Source of the DNA: Sphingomonas hankyongi
Lineage (GTDB): Bacteria; Pseudomonadota; Alphaproteobacteria; Sphingomonadales; Sphingomonadaceae
Assembly (NCBI RefSeq): GCF_023516575.1
Contig: NZ_JAMGBE010000001.1
Span: 310,001-374,000, forward strand
DNA: 64,000 nt
Direction: 5' to 3'
The notes beneath the pieces were generated by a model that saw nothing but the letters and a program-made list of their open reading frames with translations, had not been told where the DNA came from and did not search any database. The translations under genes and the position numbers were made by a program. Below are positions 25,653 through 35,052 of the stretch, piece after piece; position 1 is the stretch's first letter; each line of letters starts with the position of its first letter.

Positions 25653-27185
25653 TCACAGCGGAATGTTGTCGTGCTTCTTCCACGGGTTCTCGAGCTGCTT
25701 GTTGCGCAGCTTTCGCAGGCCCATCGCCACGCGCCGTCTCGTCGAATGCGGCATGATCACCTCGTCGATGAAGCCCTTGCTCGCCGCCACGAAGGGGTTG
25801 GCGAAGCGTTCCTCATATTCGGCGGTCCGCTTGGCGATCTCTTCCGGATTGTCGGCGTCCTTGCGGAAGATGATCTCGACCGCGCCTTTGGCGCCCATCA
25901 CCGCGATCTCGGCGGTCGGCCAGGCATAGTTCAAGTCGCCGCGAAGATGCTTGGAGGCCATGACGTCGTACGCCCCGCCATAGGCTTTGCGGGTGATGAC
26001 TGTGATCTTCGGCACCGTCGCCTCGGCATAAGCGAAAAGCAGTTTCGCGCCATGCTTGATGATCCCGTGATGCTCCTGCCCGACGCCCGGCAGGAAGCCC
26101 GGCACGTCGACGAAGGTCAGGATCGGGATGTCGAAGGCGTCGCAGAAACGAACGAAGCGCGCCGCTTTCTTCGAAGAATTGATGTCGAGCACGCCCGCAA
26201 GCACCATCGGCTGGTTGGCGACGATGCCGACGGTTCGCCCTTCGATCCGAATGAAGCCGACGAGGATGTTCGGGGCATGATTGGGCTGGATCTCGAAGAA
26301 ATCGCCTTCGTCCGCGACCTTCCGGATCAGCTCATGCATGTCATAGGGTTGGTTGGCCGACGGCGGGATAAGGGTGTCGAGGCTGTCCTCGATCCGGTCG
26401 ACCGGATCGTCGCACGGCCGCTCCGGCAGGTCGTGGCGGTTCGACAAGGGCAGGAAGTCCACGAACTCGCGGGTCGCGATCAGCGCGTCGATGTCATTCT
26501 CGAACGCCACATCAGCGACCCCGGACCTTGTCGTGTGGGTGACGGCGCCGCCCAGCTCCTCCTGGGTGACGATCTCATTGGTGACGGTCTTCACCACGTC
26601 CGGCCCGGTGACGAACATGTAGGAGCTGTCCTTCACCATGAAGATGAAGTCGGTCATCGCTGGTGAATAGACGGCACCGCCCGCGCATGGCCCCATGATC
26701 AGGCTGATCTGCGGGATGACCCCCGACGCGAGCACGTTGCGCTGGAACACCTCGGCATAGCCGGCGAGGCTGGCGACGCCCTCCTGTATGCGAGCGCCGC
26801 CGCTGTCGTTGAGGCCGATCAGTGGCGCCCCGACCTTCATCGCCATGTCCATGACCTTGCAGATTTTCTCGGCATGGCGCTCGGAGAGCGAACCGCCAAA
26901 GACCGTGAAGTCCTGCGCGAAAACATATACAAGGCGACCGTTGATAGTGCCCGAGCCGGTGACGACTCCATCGCCCGGGACCTTCTGCTTTTCCATGCCG
27001 AAGTCGGAGCAATTGTGCTCGACGAACATGTCATATTCCTCGAAGCTGCCGGGATCGAGCAGCACCGAAATGCGCTCGCGGGCGGTCAGCCGCCCTTTGG
27101 AATGCTGGGCCGCGATCCGCTTCTCGCCGCCGCCAAGGCGGGCGAGCTCACGGCGCTTTTCGAGCTCTTCAATGGTCGTCGCCAA
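25653..27185 (-). CDS. pccB: Propionyl-CoA carboxylase, carboxyltransferase (beta) subunit
   Basis: The 510-residue subunit transfers the carboxyl group from biotin to propionyl-CoA. It shows [21 protein letters not shown], the acyl-CoA oxyanion segment [32 protein letters not shown], and in the second half [24 protein letters not shown] and [14 protein letters not shown]. The start is TTG, supported by GAGGAG 8 nt upstream. It heads the minus-strand operon that runs to pccA and is divergent from the glycosyltransferase gene across 182 bp that should hold both promoters. Confidence 0.95.
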   Translation of the reverse strand: MATTIEELEKRRELARLGGGEKRIAAQHSKGRLTARERISVLLDPGSFEEYDMFVEHNCSDFGMEKQKVPGDGVVTGSGTINGRLVYVFAQDFTVFGGSLSERHAEKICKVMDMAMKVGAPLIGLNDSGGARIQEGVASLAGYAEVFQRNVLASGVIPQISLIMGPCAGGAVYSPAMTDFIFMVKDSSYMFVTGPDVVKTVTNEIVTQEELGGAVTHTTRSGVADVAFENDIDALIATREFVDFLPLSNRHDLPERPCDDPVDRIEDSLDTLIPPSANQPYDMHELIRKVADEGDFFEIQPNHAPNILVGFIRIEGRTVGIVANQPMVLAGVLDINSSKKAARFVRFCDAFDIPILTFVDVPGFLPGVGQEHHGIIKHGAKLLFAYAEATVPKITVITRKAYGGAYDVMASKHLRGDLNYAWPTAEIAVMGAKGAVEIIFRKDADNPEEIAKRTAEYEERFANPFVAASKGFIDEVIMPHSTRRRVAMGLRKLRNKQLENPWKKHDNIPL

Positions 27186-27367
27186 GCCTGTTTCTCCTCG
27201 GCGTTATCCCTTCCACAGCCCCGCTTGGCGCGTCAATCGGTCACCTCGGCGAATGTTGCGCCGCACAACAGCAGGAATCGCCCTAATTTCGATCAGTGTT
27301 GCGGAACCGGAATGGCCGCTGCCCCGTTCATCCATTGGGTTTCCAACAGCAAGAGGTAGAACCAGAA

Positions 27368-28585
27368 ATGCTGACTCGCGTCGGGGTGCCAGTTGACCGT
27401 GTAGCCGAGCCCTCGGTCCCGGATCAGCACCCTACAACTTTGATCTGTTTTTCGCACCTGCGGTGGGACTTCGTGTTCCAGCGTCCGCAGCATCTGATGA
27501 GCCGCTTTGTGAGGGACATGGAGGTTATCTTCTGGGAGGAACCGATCGAAATCGGACCGAAGGAAACATCCTACCTCAAAGTTCGCGAGGCTGAAGGCGT
27601 CGCGAATTTGCGGATCGTCGTCCCCCACCTTCCCGAAGGCATGCCGGAGGACGCCCGCGAAGCGACCCTGAAGCGCCTGCTCGATGCGCATCTTTCGACC
27701 ATTAAGGGTCGGTTGGTCTCCTGGTATTACACGCCCATGATGCTGCCATTCTCGCGGCATATCGAGGCAGACGCCGTCGTGTTCGATGCGATGGACGAGC
27801 TCAGCAAGTTCAAGTTTGCGCCGACCAAGCTGCTCGATCTGGAGCAGGAGCTGATCGACAAGGCAGACGTCGTGTTCACGGGCGGGTCGAGCCTCTTCGA
27901 GGCGAAGAAGGACCGCCATCGCAGCGTCCACTGCTTCCCTTCTTCAGTCGACCGCACGCACTTCGCGAAAGCGCGCGCCCAGATGTTCGATCCTGCGGAC
28001 CAAGAGGACCTGTCGCGTCCGCGCCTCGGCTTTTACGGCGTGGTCGATGAGCGCTTCGATATCGAGCTACTCGACCGGGTTGCCGCGATGCGCCCGAACT
28101 GGTCGTTCGTGATGGTCGGTCCGGTGGTCAAGATCAGCGAGGACGAGCTGCCGCGCCGGCACAACATCTGTTACCTCGGTGGAAAGACGTATGAGCAGCT
28201 CCCCGCTTATCTGTCCGGCTGGGACGTCGCCCTGATGCCGTTCGCGATGAACGAATCGACCCAGTTCATCTCGCCGACCAAGACTCCTGAATATTTGGCC
28301 GGCGGGAAGCCGGTGGTCTCGACTCCGATCAAGGACGTCGTGCGCCACTATGGGCACCTCCAGGGCGTCCAGATCGCCTCGACGCCCGAGGAATTCGTCG
28401 CCGGGTGTGAGAAGGCGCTCGAGCTTTCGCGAAATCCAGAAAGCGGATGGCTCGCCGAAGCCGACCTGATGCTTTCCGCGACCAGTTGGGACACGACGCA
28501 GGCGCGCATGGCCGGCCTCATCGCCGAGGTTCTCGGCGAGCCGGCAGCGACACGCTCTTCCGCCTTGCTCGTGGCGGCAGAATGA
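27368..28585 (+). CDS. Glycosyltransferase (GT-B, group 1/GT4-like)
   Basis: About 405 residues with a GT-B plan: an N-terminal half starting ICFSHLRWDFVFQRPQHLMSRF and a C-terminal donor domain with LGFYGVVDERFD, SFVMVGPVVKI, ICYLGGKTYEQLPAYLSGWDVALMPFAMNESTQFISPTKTPEYLAGGKPVVSTPI broken here into its main motifs, including the E of the EX7E-like segment. It has no signal peptide, so it works at the cytoplasmic face. The ATG at 27368 is preferred to the longer frame because AGAGG lies upstream. It is coupled by ATGA to glf, so a galactofuranosyl or related transfer is likely. Donor and acceptor are unknown. Confidence 0.85.
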   Translation: MLTRVGVPVDRVAEPSVPDQHPTTLICFSHLRWDFVFQRPQHLMSRFVRDMEVIFWEEPIEIGPKETSYLKVREAEGVANLRIVVPHLPEGMPEDAREATLKRLLDAHLSTIKGRLVSWYYTPMMLPFSRHIEADAVVFDAMDELSKFKFAPTKLLDLEQELIDKADVVFTGGSSLFEAKKDRHRSVHCFPSSVDRTHFAKARAQMFDPADQEDLSRPRLGFYGVVDERFDIELLDRVAAMRPNWSFVMVGPVVKISEDELPRRHNICYLGGKTYEQLPAYLSGWDVALMPFAMNESTQFISPTKTPEYLAGGKPVVSTPIKDVVRHYGHLQGVQIASTPEEFVAGCEKALELSRNPESGWLAEADLMLSATSWDTTQARMAGLIAEVLGEPAATRSSALLVAAE

Positions 28586-29754
28586 CCGGCGAAAATCGCG
28601 GCACCAGCCGCTACGATTATCTGGTCGTCGGGGCCGGCTTCGCTGGCTCCGTGATCTCCGAGCGCCTTGCTTCACAGCATGGCGCGCGCGTCCTGCTGAT
28701 CGACCGCCGCCCGCACATTGGCGGAAACGCTTACGACGAGCCAAATGAGGCCGGGATCCTCTACCACAAATACGGCCCGCACATCTTTCACACGAACAGC
28801 GACCAGGTCGTGGACTACCTCTCGCAATTCACCGAGTGGCGGCCCTACGAACATCGCGTTCGCGCGGTCGTGCGCAACAAGCTGGTGCCGATCCCGATCA
28901 ACCGGACCACGCTCAACAAGCTGTTCGATCTCGACCTCGAGACCGACGAGGAAGCGGCCGAATATCTGGCATCGCGCGCAGATCCAGTTGCCGACATCCA
29001 GACGTCCGAAGACGTCGTCATCAATGCGGTCGGCCGCGAGCTCTACGAGCTGTTCTTCCAGGGCTACACCCGCAAGCAATGGGGGCTCGACCCAAGCGAG
29101 CTCGACAAGTCGGTGACGGCGCGCATCCCGACGCGGACCAACACCGACGATCGCTATTTCACCGATACGTTCCAGGCCATGCCGCGCGACGGCTACACTG
29201 CCATGTTCGAACGAATCCTCGACCATCCGCTGATCGAGGTTCGGACCGGCGTCGATTTTCGTGAATTCAAGGATCGCGCGCACGAGATCGCCGACCACGT
29301 CGTCTACACGGGACCGATCGACGAATATTTTGATCACCGCTTCGGCAAGCTGCCCTACCGCAGCCTGAAGTTCGATCACCAGACGCTTCAGCAGGACCGG
29401 TTCCAGGAGACCGGAACCGTCAATTACCCCTCGCCCGAAGTGCCTTACACCCGGATCAGCGAATACAAGCATCTGACGGGCCAAGAATCCGACGTCACCA
29501 CGGTGACCTACGAATATCCGTCGGCAGAGGGCGATCCTTATTATCCCATCCCGCGCCCCGAGAATCAGGAGCTATTCAAACGTTACGAGGCGCTTGCGGA
29601 CGCTACCGAGAATGTGACGTTCGTCGGCCGCCTCGCGACCTATCGCTATTACAATATGGATCAAATCGTCGGGCAGGCGCTCGCGACCTTCCGGCGCATC
29701 GACGAGCGCAAGCAGCGTGACGGGCTTCAGCCGGCGGCCGTTGCCGCGGAATAG
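28582..29754 (+). CDS. glf: UDP-galactopyranose mutase
   Basis: The 390-residue flavoenzyme interconverts UDP-galactopyranose and UDP-galactofuranose. The FAD motif VVGAGFAGSVISERLA lies at residues 15-30, followed by RRPHIGGNAYDE and the YGPHIFHTNS segment. The FFQGYTRKQWGLDPSEL and YFDHRFGKLPYRSLKF regions carry substrate-binding Arg and Tyr residues. Near the C-terminus GRLATYRYYNMDQIVGQAL completes the FAD site. The ATG overlaps the glycosyltransferase stop (ATGA). It supplies a galactofuranose donor, the strongest clue to what the island makes. Confidence 0.95.
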   Translation: MTGENRGTSRYDYLVVGAGFAGSVISERLASQHGARVLLIDRRPHIGGNAYDEPNEAGILYHKYGPHIFHTNSDQVVDYLSQFTEWRPYEHRVRAVVRNKLVPIPINRTTLNKLFDLDLETDEEAAEYLASRADPVADIQTSEDVVINAVGRELYELFFQGYTRKQWGLDPSELDKSVTARIPTRTNTDDRYFTDTFQAMPRDGYTAMFERILDHPLIEVRTGVDFREFKDRAHEIADHVVYTGPIDEYFDHRFGKLPYRSLKFDHQTLQQDRFQETGTVNYPSPEVPYTRISEYKHLTGQESDVTTVTYEYPSAEGDPYYPIPRPENQELFKRYEALADATENVTFVGRLATYRYYNMDQIVGQALATFRRIDERKQRDGLQPAAVAAE

Positions 29755-29801
29755 CAACGTTCCCGCTTCCCCGTCGCCCGCGCGAGCAATATGTGCGGGC
29801 C

Positions 29802-30842
29802 ATGGCTGCATCGCTTGATTCTCCCGGCGTTGCCGAGCCGGCGGCGAATGGCGTGTCGGTCCCGGCAGCGAGATCCTACGTCAATCCAGTCCTGGACGAG
29901 GATTTCCCAGACCCGGCAGTCGTCCACGCCTACGACGGCTATTATTACGCTTACGCGACGCAGACACTGCGCGAGGGCAAATGGATCAACATCCAGGTCG
30001 CGCGCTCGTCTGACCTGGTTCACTGGCAGCATCTCGGGGATGCACTGCCGGACAAGCCCGCGTGGGCCCAGGGCACGCAGGATTTCTGGGCACCTTACGT
30101 GCTCAAGGACGGCGACCGCTACCTGATGTATTATTCGGCGACGCCCGATCTTTGTGACGTCCCCGAGCGAGGACATTGCCTCGCCATCGCAAGCTCCTTG
30201 TCTCCGGCGGGTCCGTTCGTCGACATCGGCCTCCCGCTGCTTCTGGGCATGGGGTTCGAATATATCGACCCGATGGTCTTCGATGACCCAGTCAGCGGCA
30301 AAAGATACCTCTACTGGGGATCGGGATTCCAGCCGATCAAGGTGCAGGAACTCGCCGATGACCACATGTCATTCGCGCCGGGCAGCGAGCCGGTCGACGT
30401 CATATGGCCGAACCCGATCGAGGGCGCATTCCCGCGCCTCGTGGAGGCCGCCTGGGTCGTGCACCACGACGAATATTATTACATCTTCTACTCGGGCGAT
30501 AATTGCTGCGGGCCGGACGCGGAATATGGCGTCATGGTAGCCCGGTCTCGCGAGCCCACAGGACCGTTTGAGACCCTCGAGGAAGCCCGGGGCATCCCCC
30601 ACAGCCTGATGCTCTTCAAAAGCGATCGCTGGCTAGCGCCCGGACATAATTGCATCGTGACCGACGCCGCGGGCGAGACCTGGATCATTTATCACGCGAT
30701 CGACGTAAACCGGCCCCGCCAGCGCCAGGAAGATGAGATCAACAGCCGCCGGATCATGCTTATCGACCGCATCCAGTGGCGCGACGGATGGCCGTTCGTC
30801 GGCACTCCCTCCGAGGATCCTCAGGCCGCGCCGGTGACTTGA
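29802..30842 (+). CDS. Glycoside hydrolase family 43-like five-bladed beta-propeller protein
   Basis: About 346 residues with the clan GH-F propeller plan. FPDPAVVHAYDGYYYAYAT holds the likely base Asp, QDFWAPYVLKDGDRYLMYYSA the second blade, EYIDPMVFDD the pKa-modulating Asp, and PRLVEAAWVV the likely acid Glu. Known GH43 enzymes cut arabinofuranosides, xylosides or galactans. Next to glf a furanoside substrate is attractive, but this is inference. No signal peptide is seen, which is unusual for a polysaccharidase. ATG at 29802 is chosen; GTG at 29793 is in frame. Confidence 0.8.
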   Translation: MAASLDSPGVAEPAANGVSVPAARSYVNPVLDEDFPDPAVVHAYDGYYYAYATQTLREGKWINIQVARSSDLVHWQHLGDALPDKPAWAQGTQDFWAPYVLKDGDRYLMYYSATPDLCDVPERGHCLAIASSLSPAGPFVDIGLPLLLGMGFEYIDPMVFDDPVSGKRYLYWGSGFQPIKVQELADDHMSFAPGSEPVDVIWPNPIEGAFPRLVEAAWVVHHDEYYYIFYSGDNCCGPDAEYGVMVARSREPTGPFETLEEARGIPHSLMLFKSDRWLAPGHNCIVTDAAGETWIIYHAIDVNRPRQRQEDEINSRRIMLIDRIQWRDGWPFVGTPSEDPQAAPVT

Positions 30843-30872
30843 ACAACCGTCGCCGCGGCGTGTTGTCACCCC

Positions 30873-32123
30873 ATGGCTGAACGCAGCGCCGACGCGATCT
30901 TCCCGACTTTCTTCATGGCGGGTTTCGAATGCTCGACCTTCGTGTGGAAGGACCGCCAGCGAAAGGATTATGTCAGCGCGACGGGCCACGACCTCCATCT
31001 GGAGGCCGATTTCGAAGCGGCGATGGATCTCGGCATCGGGACGGTCCGCGAGGCGGTTCGCTGGCCGGTCGTCGATCTCGGCGGAGGTCGCTATGACTGG
31101 TCGAGCGTCGAAGCGGTCCAGAAGGCCGCGACGCAATGCAAGCTGACGCCGATCTGGGACCTTTGCCATTACGGCTTTCCCGACGGCTGCGACCCGTTTT
31201 CCGATGAATGCCGCAAGCGCTTCGTCAATTACTGCCGGGAAGTCGCCCAATTCGTCACGAGCACCGCCGACGGACCGTATTTCTTCACGCCGATCAACGA
31301 AATCAGCTTCTTCTCCGCCGCGGCCACCGACCTCGAATGGATGTATCCGTTCGCGAAGGGGCGGGAGGATGAGCTCAAGCGCGCGCTCGCGCACATGGCG
31401 ATTGAAGGCGCCAAGGCGATCCGCGAGGTCGAGGCAAAGGCGCGGATGGTGCATGTCGATCCGATCGTGCACGCGGTTCCCCCGCCCGACCGACCGGACC
31501 TCGCCGACGAGGCGCGGGACGAAGCTCACCGGAAAGCTTTTGAAGCGTGGGACATGCTGTGCGGCCGGCTCGCACCCGAGCTCGGCGGCTCAGCCGACAT
31601 CCTCGATATCGTCGGCGTCAACGTCTACCATTATAGCCAGGTCCAGCTCGACGCCGACAAGAAGCGCGAAATCCTCGGCCCACGCGACCCACGTCGCAAG
31701 CCTTTGAGCGAGTTGCTTCAATTCGCCTGGGAGCGGTACCGCCGACCGATCATCATCGGCGAGACCAGCGGCTTCCAGGACAATCGCGCCCAATGGCTGC
31801 GCATGACGATGGAAGAGTCGTTCAAGGCCATCAACGCCGGCGTCGATCTTCACGGGGTGTGCCTCTACCCGTTCGTCGACCTACCCGACTGGTGGTCGCA
31901 GAAGTGGGCGAAGATCGGCATTTACGATGTGGCCGACAAAGAGGCCTTCGAGCGCGTGCCCTACGATCCGTACATCGAAGAGCTGCGGCGATGGCAGAAA
32001 TTGCTCGACCAGCCCGAAAATGTCGAACCGGACGGCTATGGCCACGAATGGGGCCGGGTCCAGCTTGCCGAAGTCCGGAAATATGCAGCGAAGTCGGCTG
32101 CGCCCGCGGAACAGCCTGCCTAG
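30873..32123 (+). CDS. TIM-barrel glycoside hydrolase (clan GH-A, beta-glucosidase-like), paralogue 1
   Basis: The 416-residue protein has barrel strands with IWDLCHYGFPDGCDP, the acid/base Glu E143 in TPINEISFF and the nucleophile Glu E297 in IIIGETSG, the geometry of retaining clan GH-A enzymes. The N-terminal AGFECSTF segment is shared with the convergent gene at 32120-33280, so the two are paralogues. There is no signal peptide. The family within the clan (GH1 or another) is uncertain. Its stop codon lies in a CTAG that is also the stop of the paralogue. Confidence 0.78.
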   Translation: MAERSADAIFPTFFMAGFECSTFVWKDRQRKDYVSATGHDLHLEADFEAAMDLGIGTVREAVRWPVVDLGGGRYDWSSVEAVQKAATQCKLTPIWDLCHYGFPDGCDPFSDECRKRFVNYCREVAQFVTSTADGPYFFTPINEISFFSAAATDLEWMYPFAKGREDELKRALAHMAIEGAKAIREVEAKARMVHVDPIVHAVPPPDRPDLADEARDEAHRKAFEAWDMLCGRLAPELGGSADILDIVGVNVYHYSQVQLDADKKREILGPRDPRRKPLSELLQFAWERYRRPIIIGETSGFQDNRAQWLRMTMEESFKAINAGVDLHGVCLYPFVDLPDWWSQKWAKIGIYDVADKEAFERVPYDPYIEELRRWQKLLDQPENVEPDGYGHEWGRVQLAEVRKYAAKSAAPAEQPA

Positions 32124-33280
32124 CGGGCTATTCGAATCCGCCGGAAGTTGCCTGAAGACTCCTCATCCACGCCGAAGATCGTCCGTTGTCTTTCAAGCTC
32201 GTCGGCGAGCGGCCGATAAACGTGTCGCTTGCCGTCCGAACCGATCGGCGAGAACAGGCCGACCTCGCAGTGCCGGCTATTGTCCCAGCCGGGATAAGCG
32301 GTGACCGGGTAGATGCAGATGCCCTTTACGTCGGCACCACGCGTGAGCGCGTCGCGTACCTCATCGCAGACATAATGCAGCCACGCAGGACGGCCCGACC
32401 CCTCGGCGCCGGTTTCCGAAATGAAGACCGGCTTGCCATAGCGTTCGGCTACCTCGACTAGCATGTCGGACAGGGGCCGATATTCGTGGTGTCCCATCGG
32501 TATCGTGGGGCCTTCGAAATACCATTGGTTGTGCGGATAGAAGTTGAGCCCAACGACATCGACGAGCGACGGATCGCCGCCGAGCTGGGGCTCGGCCCTG
32601 CCCGTGATCCAGTCGTAAGCCTCGTACATCCCCTGCAAATTCCTGCGGGCGGCACGGATGGTGGGCCGGCGCTGGTTATGCGGTGCGATGTGGATCAGTG
32701 GCTCGGCCCACACGATCGTGGCGTCGGGCCAGCGTTGCTTGATTTCTCGCGAGGCCATGATGCCGGCGCCGACGAGTTGATATTTGAACCAACCCTGCTC
32801 GTCCGGGCCAACCCTCGGAAAGTAGCCGTCGTCGACCGCCCAGGACAGGAAGTTGATCTCATTCAGAGGGCAAACGACCGGCGTGCGTCCGCTTACCGTT
32901 TGATGCAACTCGAGCGCGGCGACGGCGAAGTCGGTGAAGCGCTGCGCAAAGCCCGGGGCCGCTTGGTCCACGCAGTCCGGGGAGCCGTAATGGAAAAGGT
33001 CCCAGATGATCTGCAGGTCGAGCTGTTCTGCGGCCTCCAGGGCGGGAAGCCAGCTCGACCAGTCGTAATTGCCCGGGGTCTTCTCGATCAGGTGCCAGCG
33101 AAGGCCGTCCCGCAGCGTCCTGAGGCCCAGTTCGGCGCATTGCCGATAATCGGACAGGACGTGACGGTCGTGCGAGGTCGCGCGTATCAGGTCGAGACGC
33201 ACGCCATCACGCCGCCGGTGCGAAGAACATTCGAACCCTGCCTGAAAGAAGCTCGCGAAGATGTTGCCCTTGTCGCTCAT
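32120..33280 (-). CDS. TIM-barrel glycoside hydrolase (clan GH-A, beta-glucosidase-like), paralogue 2
   Basis: About 386 residues from the ATG at 33280 (a TTG at 33292 is also in frame). It matches paralogue 1 along the barrel: QAGFECSSHRR, IIWDLFHYGSPDCVDQ, acid/base Glu E141 in CPLNEINFLSW, VVGLNFYPHNQW, and nucleophile Glu E289 in VFISETGAEG. No signal peptide is seen. It converges on paralogue 1 with a 4-bp overlap, as left by an inverted duplication followed by divergence. The substrate is unknown. Confidence 0.78.
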   Translation of the reverse strand: MSDKGNIFASFFQAGFECSSHRRRDGVRLDLIRATSHDRHVLSDYRQCAELGLRTLRDGLRWHLIEKTPGNYDWSSWLPALEAAEQLDLQIIWDLFHYGSPDCVDQAAPGFAQRFTDFAVAALELHQTVSGRTPVVCPLNEINFLSWAVDDGYFPRVGPDEQGWFKYQLVGAGIMASREIKQRWPDATIVWAEPLIHIAPHNQRRPTIRAARRNLQGMYEAYDWITGRAEPQLGGDPSLVDVVGLNFYPHNQWYFEGPTIPMGHHEYRPLSDMLVEVAERYGKPVFISETGAEGSGRPAWLHYVCDEVRDALTRGADVKGICIYPVTAYPGWDNSRHCEVGLFSPIGSDGKRHVYRPLADELERQRTIFGVDEESSGNFRRIRIAR

Positions 33281-33430
33281 TGACGCAACCAATGCGTGAT
33301 CATGGGAAATAGAGCCTCATCGGCCCCGCAAATAGCACGGCCCGTCCGAACCAGGCTAATTTGCGGCCGTTTTGGCATGCTTGGCACATTCGTCTGCCTC
33401 GTGCTTTGAGCGAGCAGGAGGATAGGCCCG

Positions 33431-34195
33431 ATGCGCCAGAATTGGCCTGAGCGACTTTGGCTGGTCAGGCACGGCCAGAGCCAGGGGAATGTCGCGCGCG
33501 ATGCGGCCGACGCAGCCGGGCACCACGAGATCGCGATCGACGTTCGCGACGTTGACGTGCCGCTGTCTGAGCTCGGACATCGCCAGGGCGAGGCGGCCGG
33601 CCGGTGGTTCGCTTCGCTACCCGCTAACGAGCGGCCCGAGGTCATACTCGCCTCCCCATATTTGCGCGCAAAACAGACGGCTGAGCTGATCTGCAAGGCG
33701 GGAGCGCTTGCAGGGGGCCCGGCGCGCACGATTATCGACGAACGCCTCCGCGAGCGTGAATTCGGCGTGTTCGACCGGTTGACCACTGCCGGGATCCGCG
33801 CGCGTTTCCCCGAAGAGGCCGCTCACCGCACCCGCCTCGGCAAGTTCTACCATCGACCGCCCGGCGGAGAGAGCTGGGCCGACGTCATCCTTCGCCTCCG
33901 ATCGATGCTGAACACGATCAACCTGCATTACTGCAATCGGCGGGTCGCCGTCGTCTGCCATCAGGTCGTTGTCCTGTGCATGCGCTACATCCTCGAGGAA
34001 CTCGATGAGCAGCAAATCCTTGCGATCGACAAGCAGTCCGAAGTTTTGAACTGCGGCATCTGCGCCTACGAGTTCGAACCTGATGCAAAGGGCCTTTGTG
34101 TGCCGGAACTCGTGCTGTGGAATTATGGCGCGCCACTCGAAACCGAAGGCACCGCGAAGACCTCGGCGCCGGACGCTCTTGCAGGGTCACGGTGA
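33431..34195 (+). CDS. Histidine phosphatase-family protein (phosphoglycerate mutase-like)
   Basis: The 254-residue protein has the phosphohistidine motif LVRHGQSQGN near residue 11, the second Arg in SPYLRAKQTAE, the REREFGVFD segment and the catalytic His in VAVVCHQVVVL. The branch-1 family contains mutases and many phosphatases, so the substrate cannot be named. It is coupled by GTGA to the NAD(P)HX dehydratase gene. A location downstream of the glycan island could mean a sugar-phosphate phosphatase role, but that is speculation. Confidence 0.85.
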   Translation: MRQNWPERLWLVRHGQSQGNVARDAADAAGHHEIAIDVRDVDVPLSELGHRQGEAAGRWFASLPANERPEVILASPYLRAKQTAELICKAGALAGGPARTIIDERLREREFGVFDRLTTAGIRARFPEEAAHRTRLGKFYHRPPGGESWADVILRLRSMLNTINLHYCNRRVAVVCHQVVVLCMRYILEELDEQQILAIDKQSEVLNCGICAYEFEPDAKGLCVPELVLWNYGAPLETEGTAKTSAPDALAGSR

Positions 34196-35052
34196 GCGAG
34201 GGCCAGGTGCTCGACCGGAGCGCGCTCGAAGCTCATCCCCTGCCCCCGGTCGTCGACGGCGATAAGGAGACCAAAGGTCGCATCCTCATCGTCGCAGGGA
34301 GCCGCGAGGTCCCCGGCGCCGCGATGCTGACCGCAACCGCGGCCATGCGCGCTGGCGCGGGCAAGTTGGCCATCGCGACCATGGAAAGCGCGGCGCCCTA
34401 CCTTGGGGTGTCGATGCCCGAGGCGATGGTCGTTGGCCTGCCCGAGGATGAAGATGGCGGTTTCGGCGGCGACGCCGTCGAGCTTTTGCGCGGGTATGCC
34501 GACGAAGCAGACGCCGTCGTCGCGGGGCCAGGCATGACGCAGAACGAATCGTGCGAACGCATTTCCCGCGCGCTGCTCGAATGCTCCGCTGCGGTCGCTT
34601 TGGACGCCGCGCTTCTGCACGCGCTGTCATCACCGATACCCGAACGCGACCAGGCGCCAGTGCTGCTTCCCCATGTGGGAGAGCTCGCGTCGCTGCTGGG
34701 CTGCGATGAGGAGGATATCGACCGCGACCCGATCGGCTGCGGTCATCGCGCAGCTCAGCTCTATCGATCGATCGTGCTGGTCAAAGGGGTGAAGAGTCAC
34801 GTCGTCGCGCCGGACGGGTCGACGTGGACATATCAAGGCGGCGCGCCGGGGCTCGGTGTATCGGGCAGCGGCGACGTGCTTGCCGGCATCGTGGGCGGCC
34901 TGCTCGCGCGCGGGGCCGAGCCGCTCAATGCATTGCTTTGGGCGGTCTGGCTTCACGGCGAAGCCGGCGCGGCCCTCGCGAAGGAGGTGGGTCCAATCGG
35001 CTTTCTCGCTCGCGAGATCGCAGACGAGTTGCCCGCGCTACTTCCGCGTTGA
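34192..35052 (+). CDS. nnrD: ADP-dependent NAD(P)H-hydrate dehydratase (dehydratase domain only)
   Basis: About 286 residues of the ribokinase-like YjeF C-terminal domain. Motifs are KGRILIVAGSREVPGAAMLTATAAMRAGAGK, GPGMTQNES, the LPHVGELASLLG segment and PGLGVSGSGDVLAGIVGGLLARG with the catalytic Asp. It repairs damaged NAD(P)H by dehydrating the S-hydrate with ADP. The N-terminal epimerase (NnrE) domain found in the common fusion is absent. The GTG at 34192 overlaps the preceding stop. Its 3' end overlaps the convergent pyk gene by 15 bp. Confidence 0.9.
   Translation: MSEGQVLDRSALEAHPLPPVVDGDKETKGRILIVAGSREVPGAAMLTATAAMRAGAGKLAIATMESAAPYLGVSMPEAMVVGLPEDEDGGFGGDAVELLRGYADEADAVVAGPGMTQNESCERISRALLECSAAVALDAALLHALSSPIPERDQAPVLLPHVGELASLLGCDEEDIDRDPIGCGHRAAQLYRSIVLVKGVKSHVVAPDGSTWTYQGGAPGLGVSGSGDVLAGIVGGLLARGAEPLNALLWAVWLHGEAGAALAKEVGPIGFLAREIADELPALLPR

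Noticed and set aside
27254-27270. Inverted repeat TGTTG...CAACA in the pccB promoter region as a PccR-like operator
   Set aside because: The arms are only 5 bp with a 7-bp spacer; too weak without conservation data.
29793-29801. Longer GTG start of the GH43-like gene
   Set aside because: The extra three residues add nothing recognisable, and ATG at 29802 is adjacent; the choice remains uncertain but minor.
32120-32123. CTAG overlap as evidence of a frameshift or truncated glycosidase
   Set aside because: Both proteins have full-length barrels with catalytic residues, so neither is truncated.
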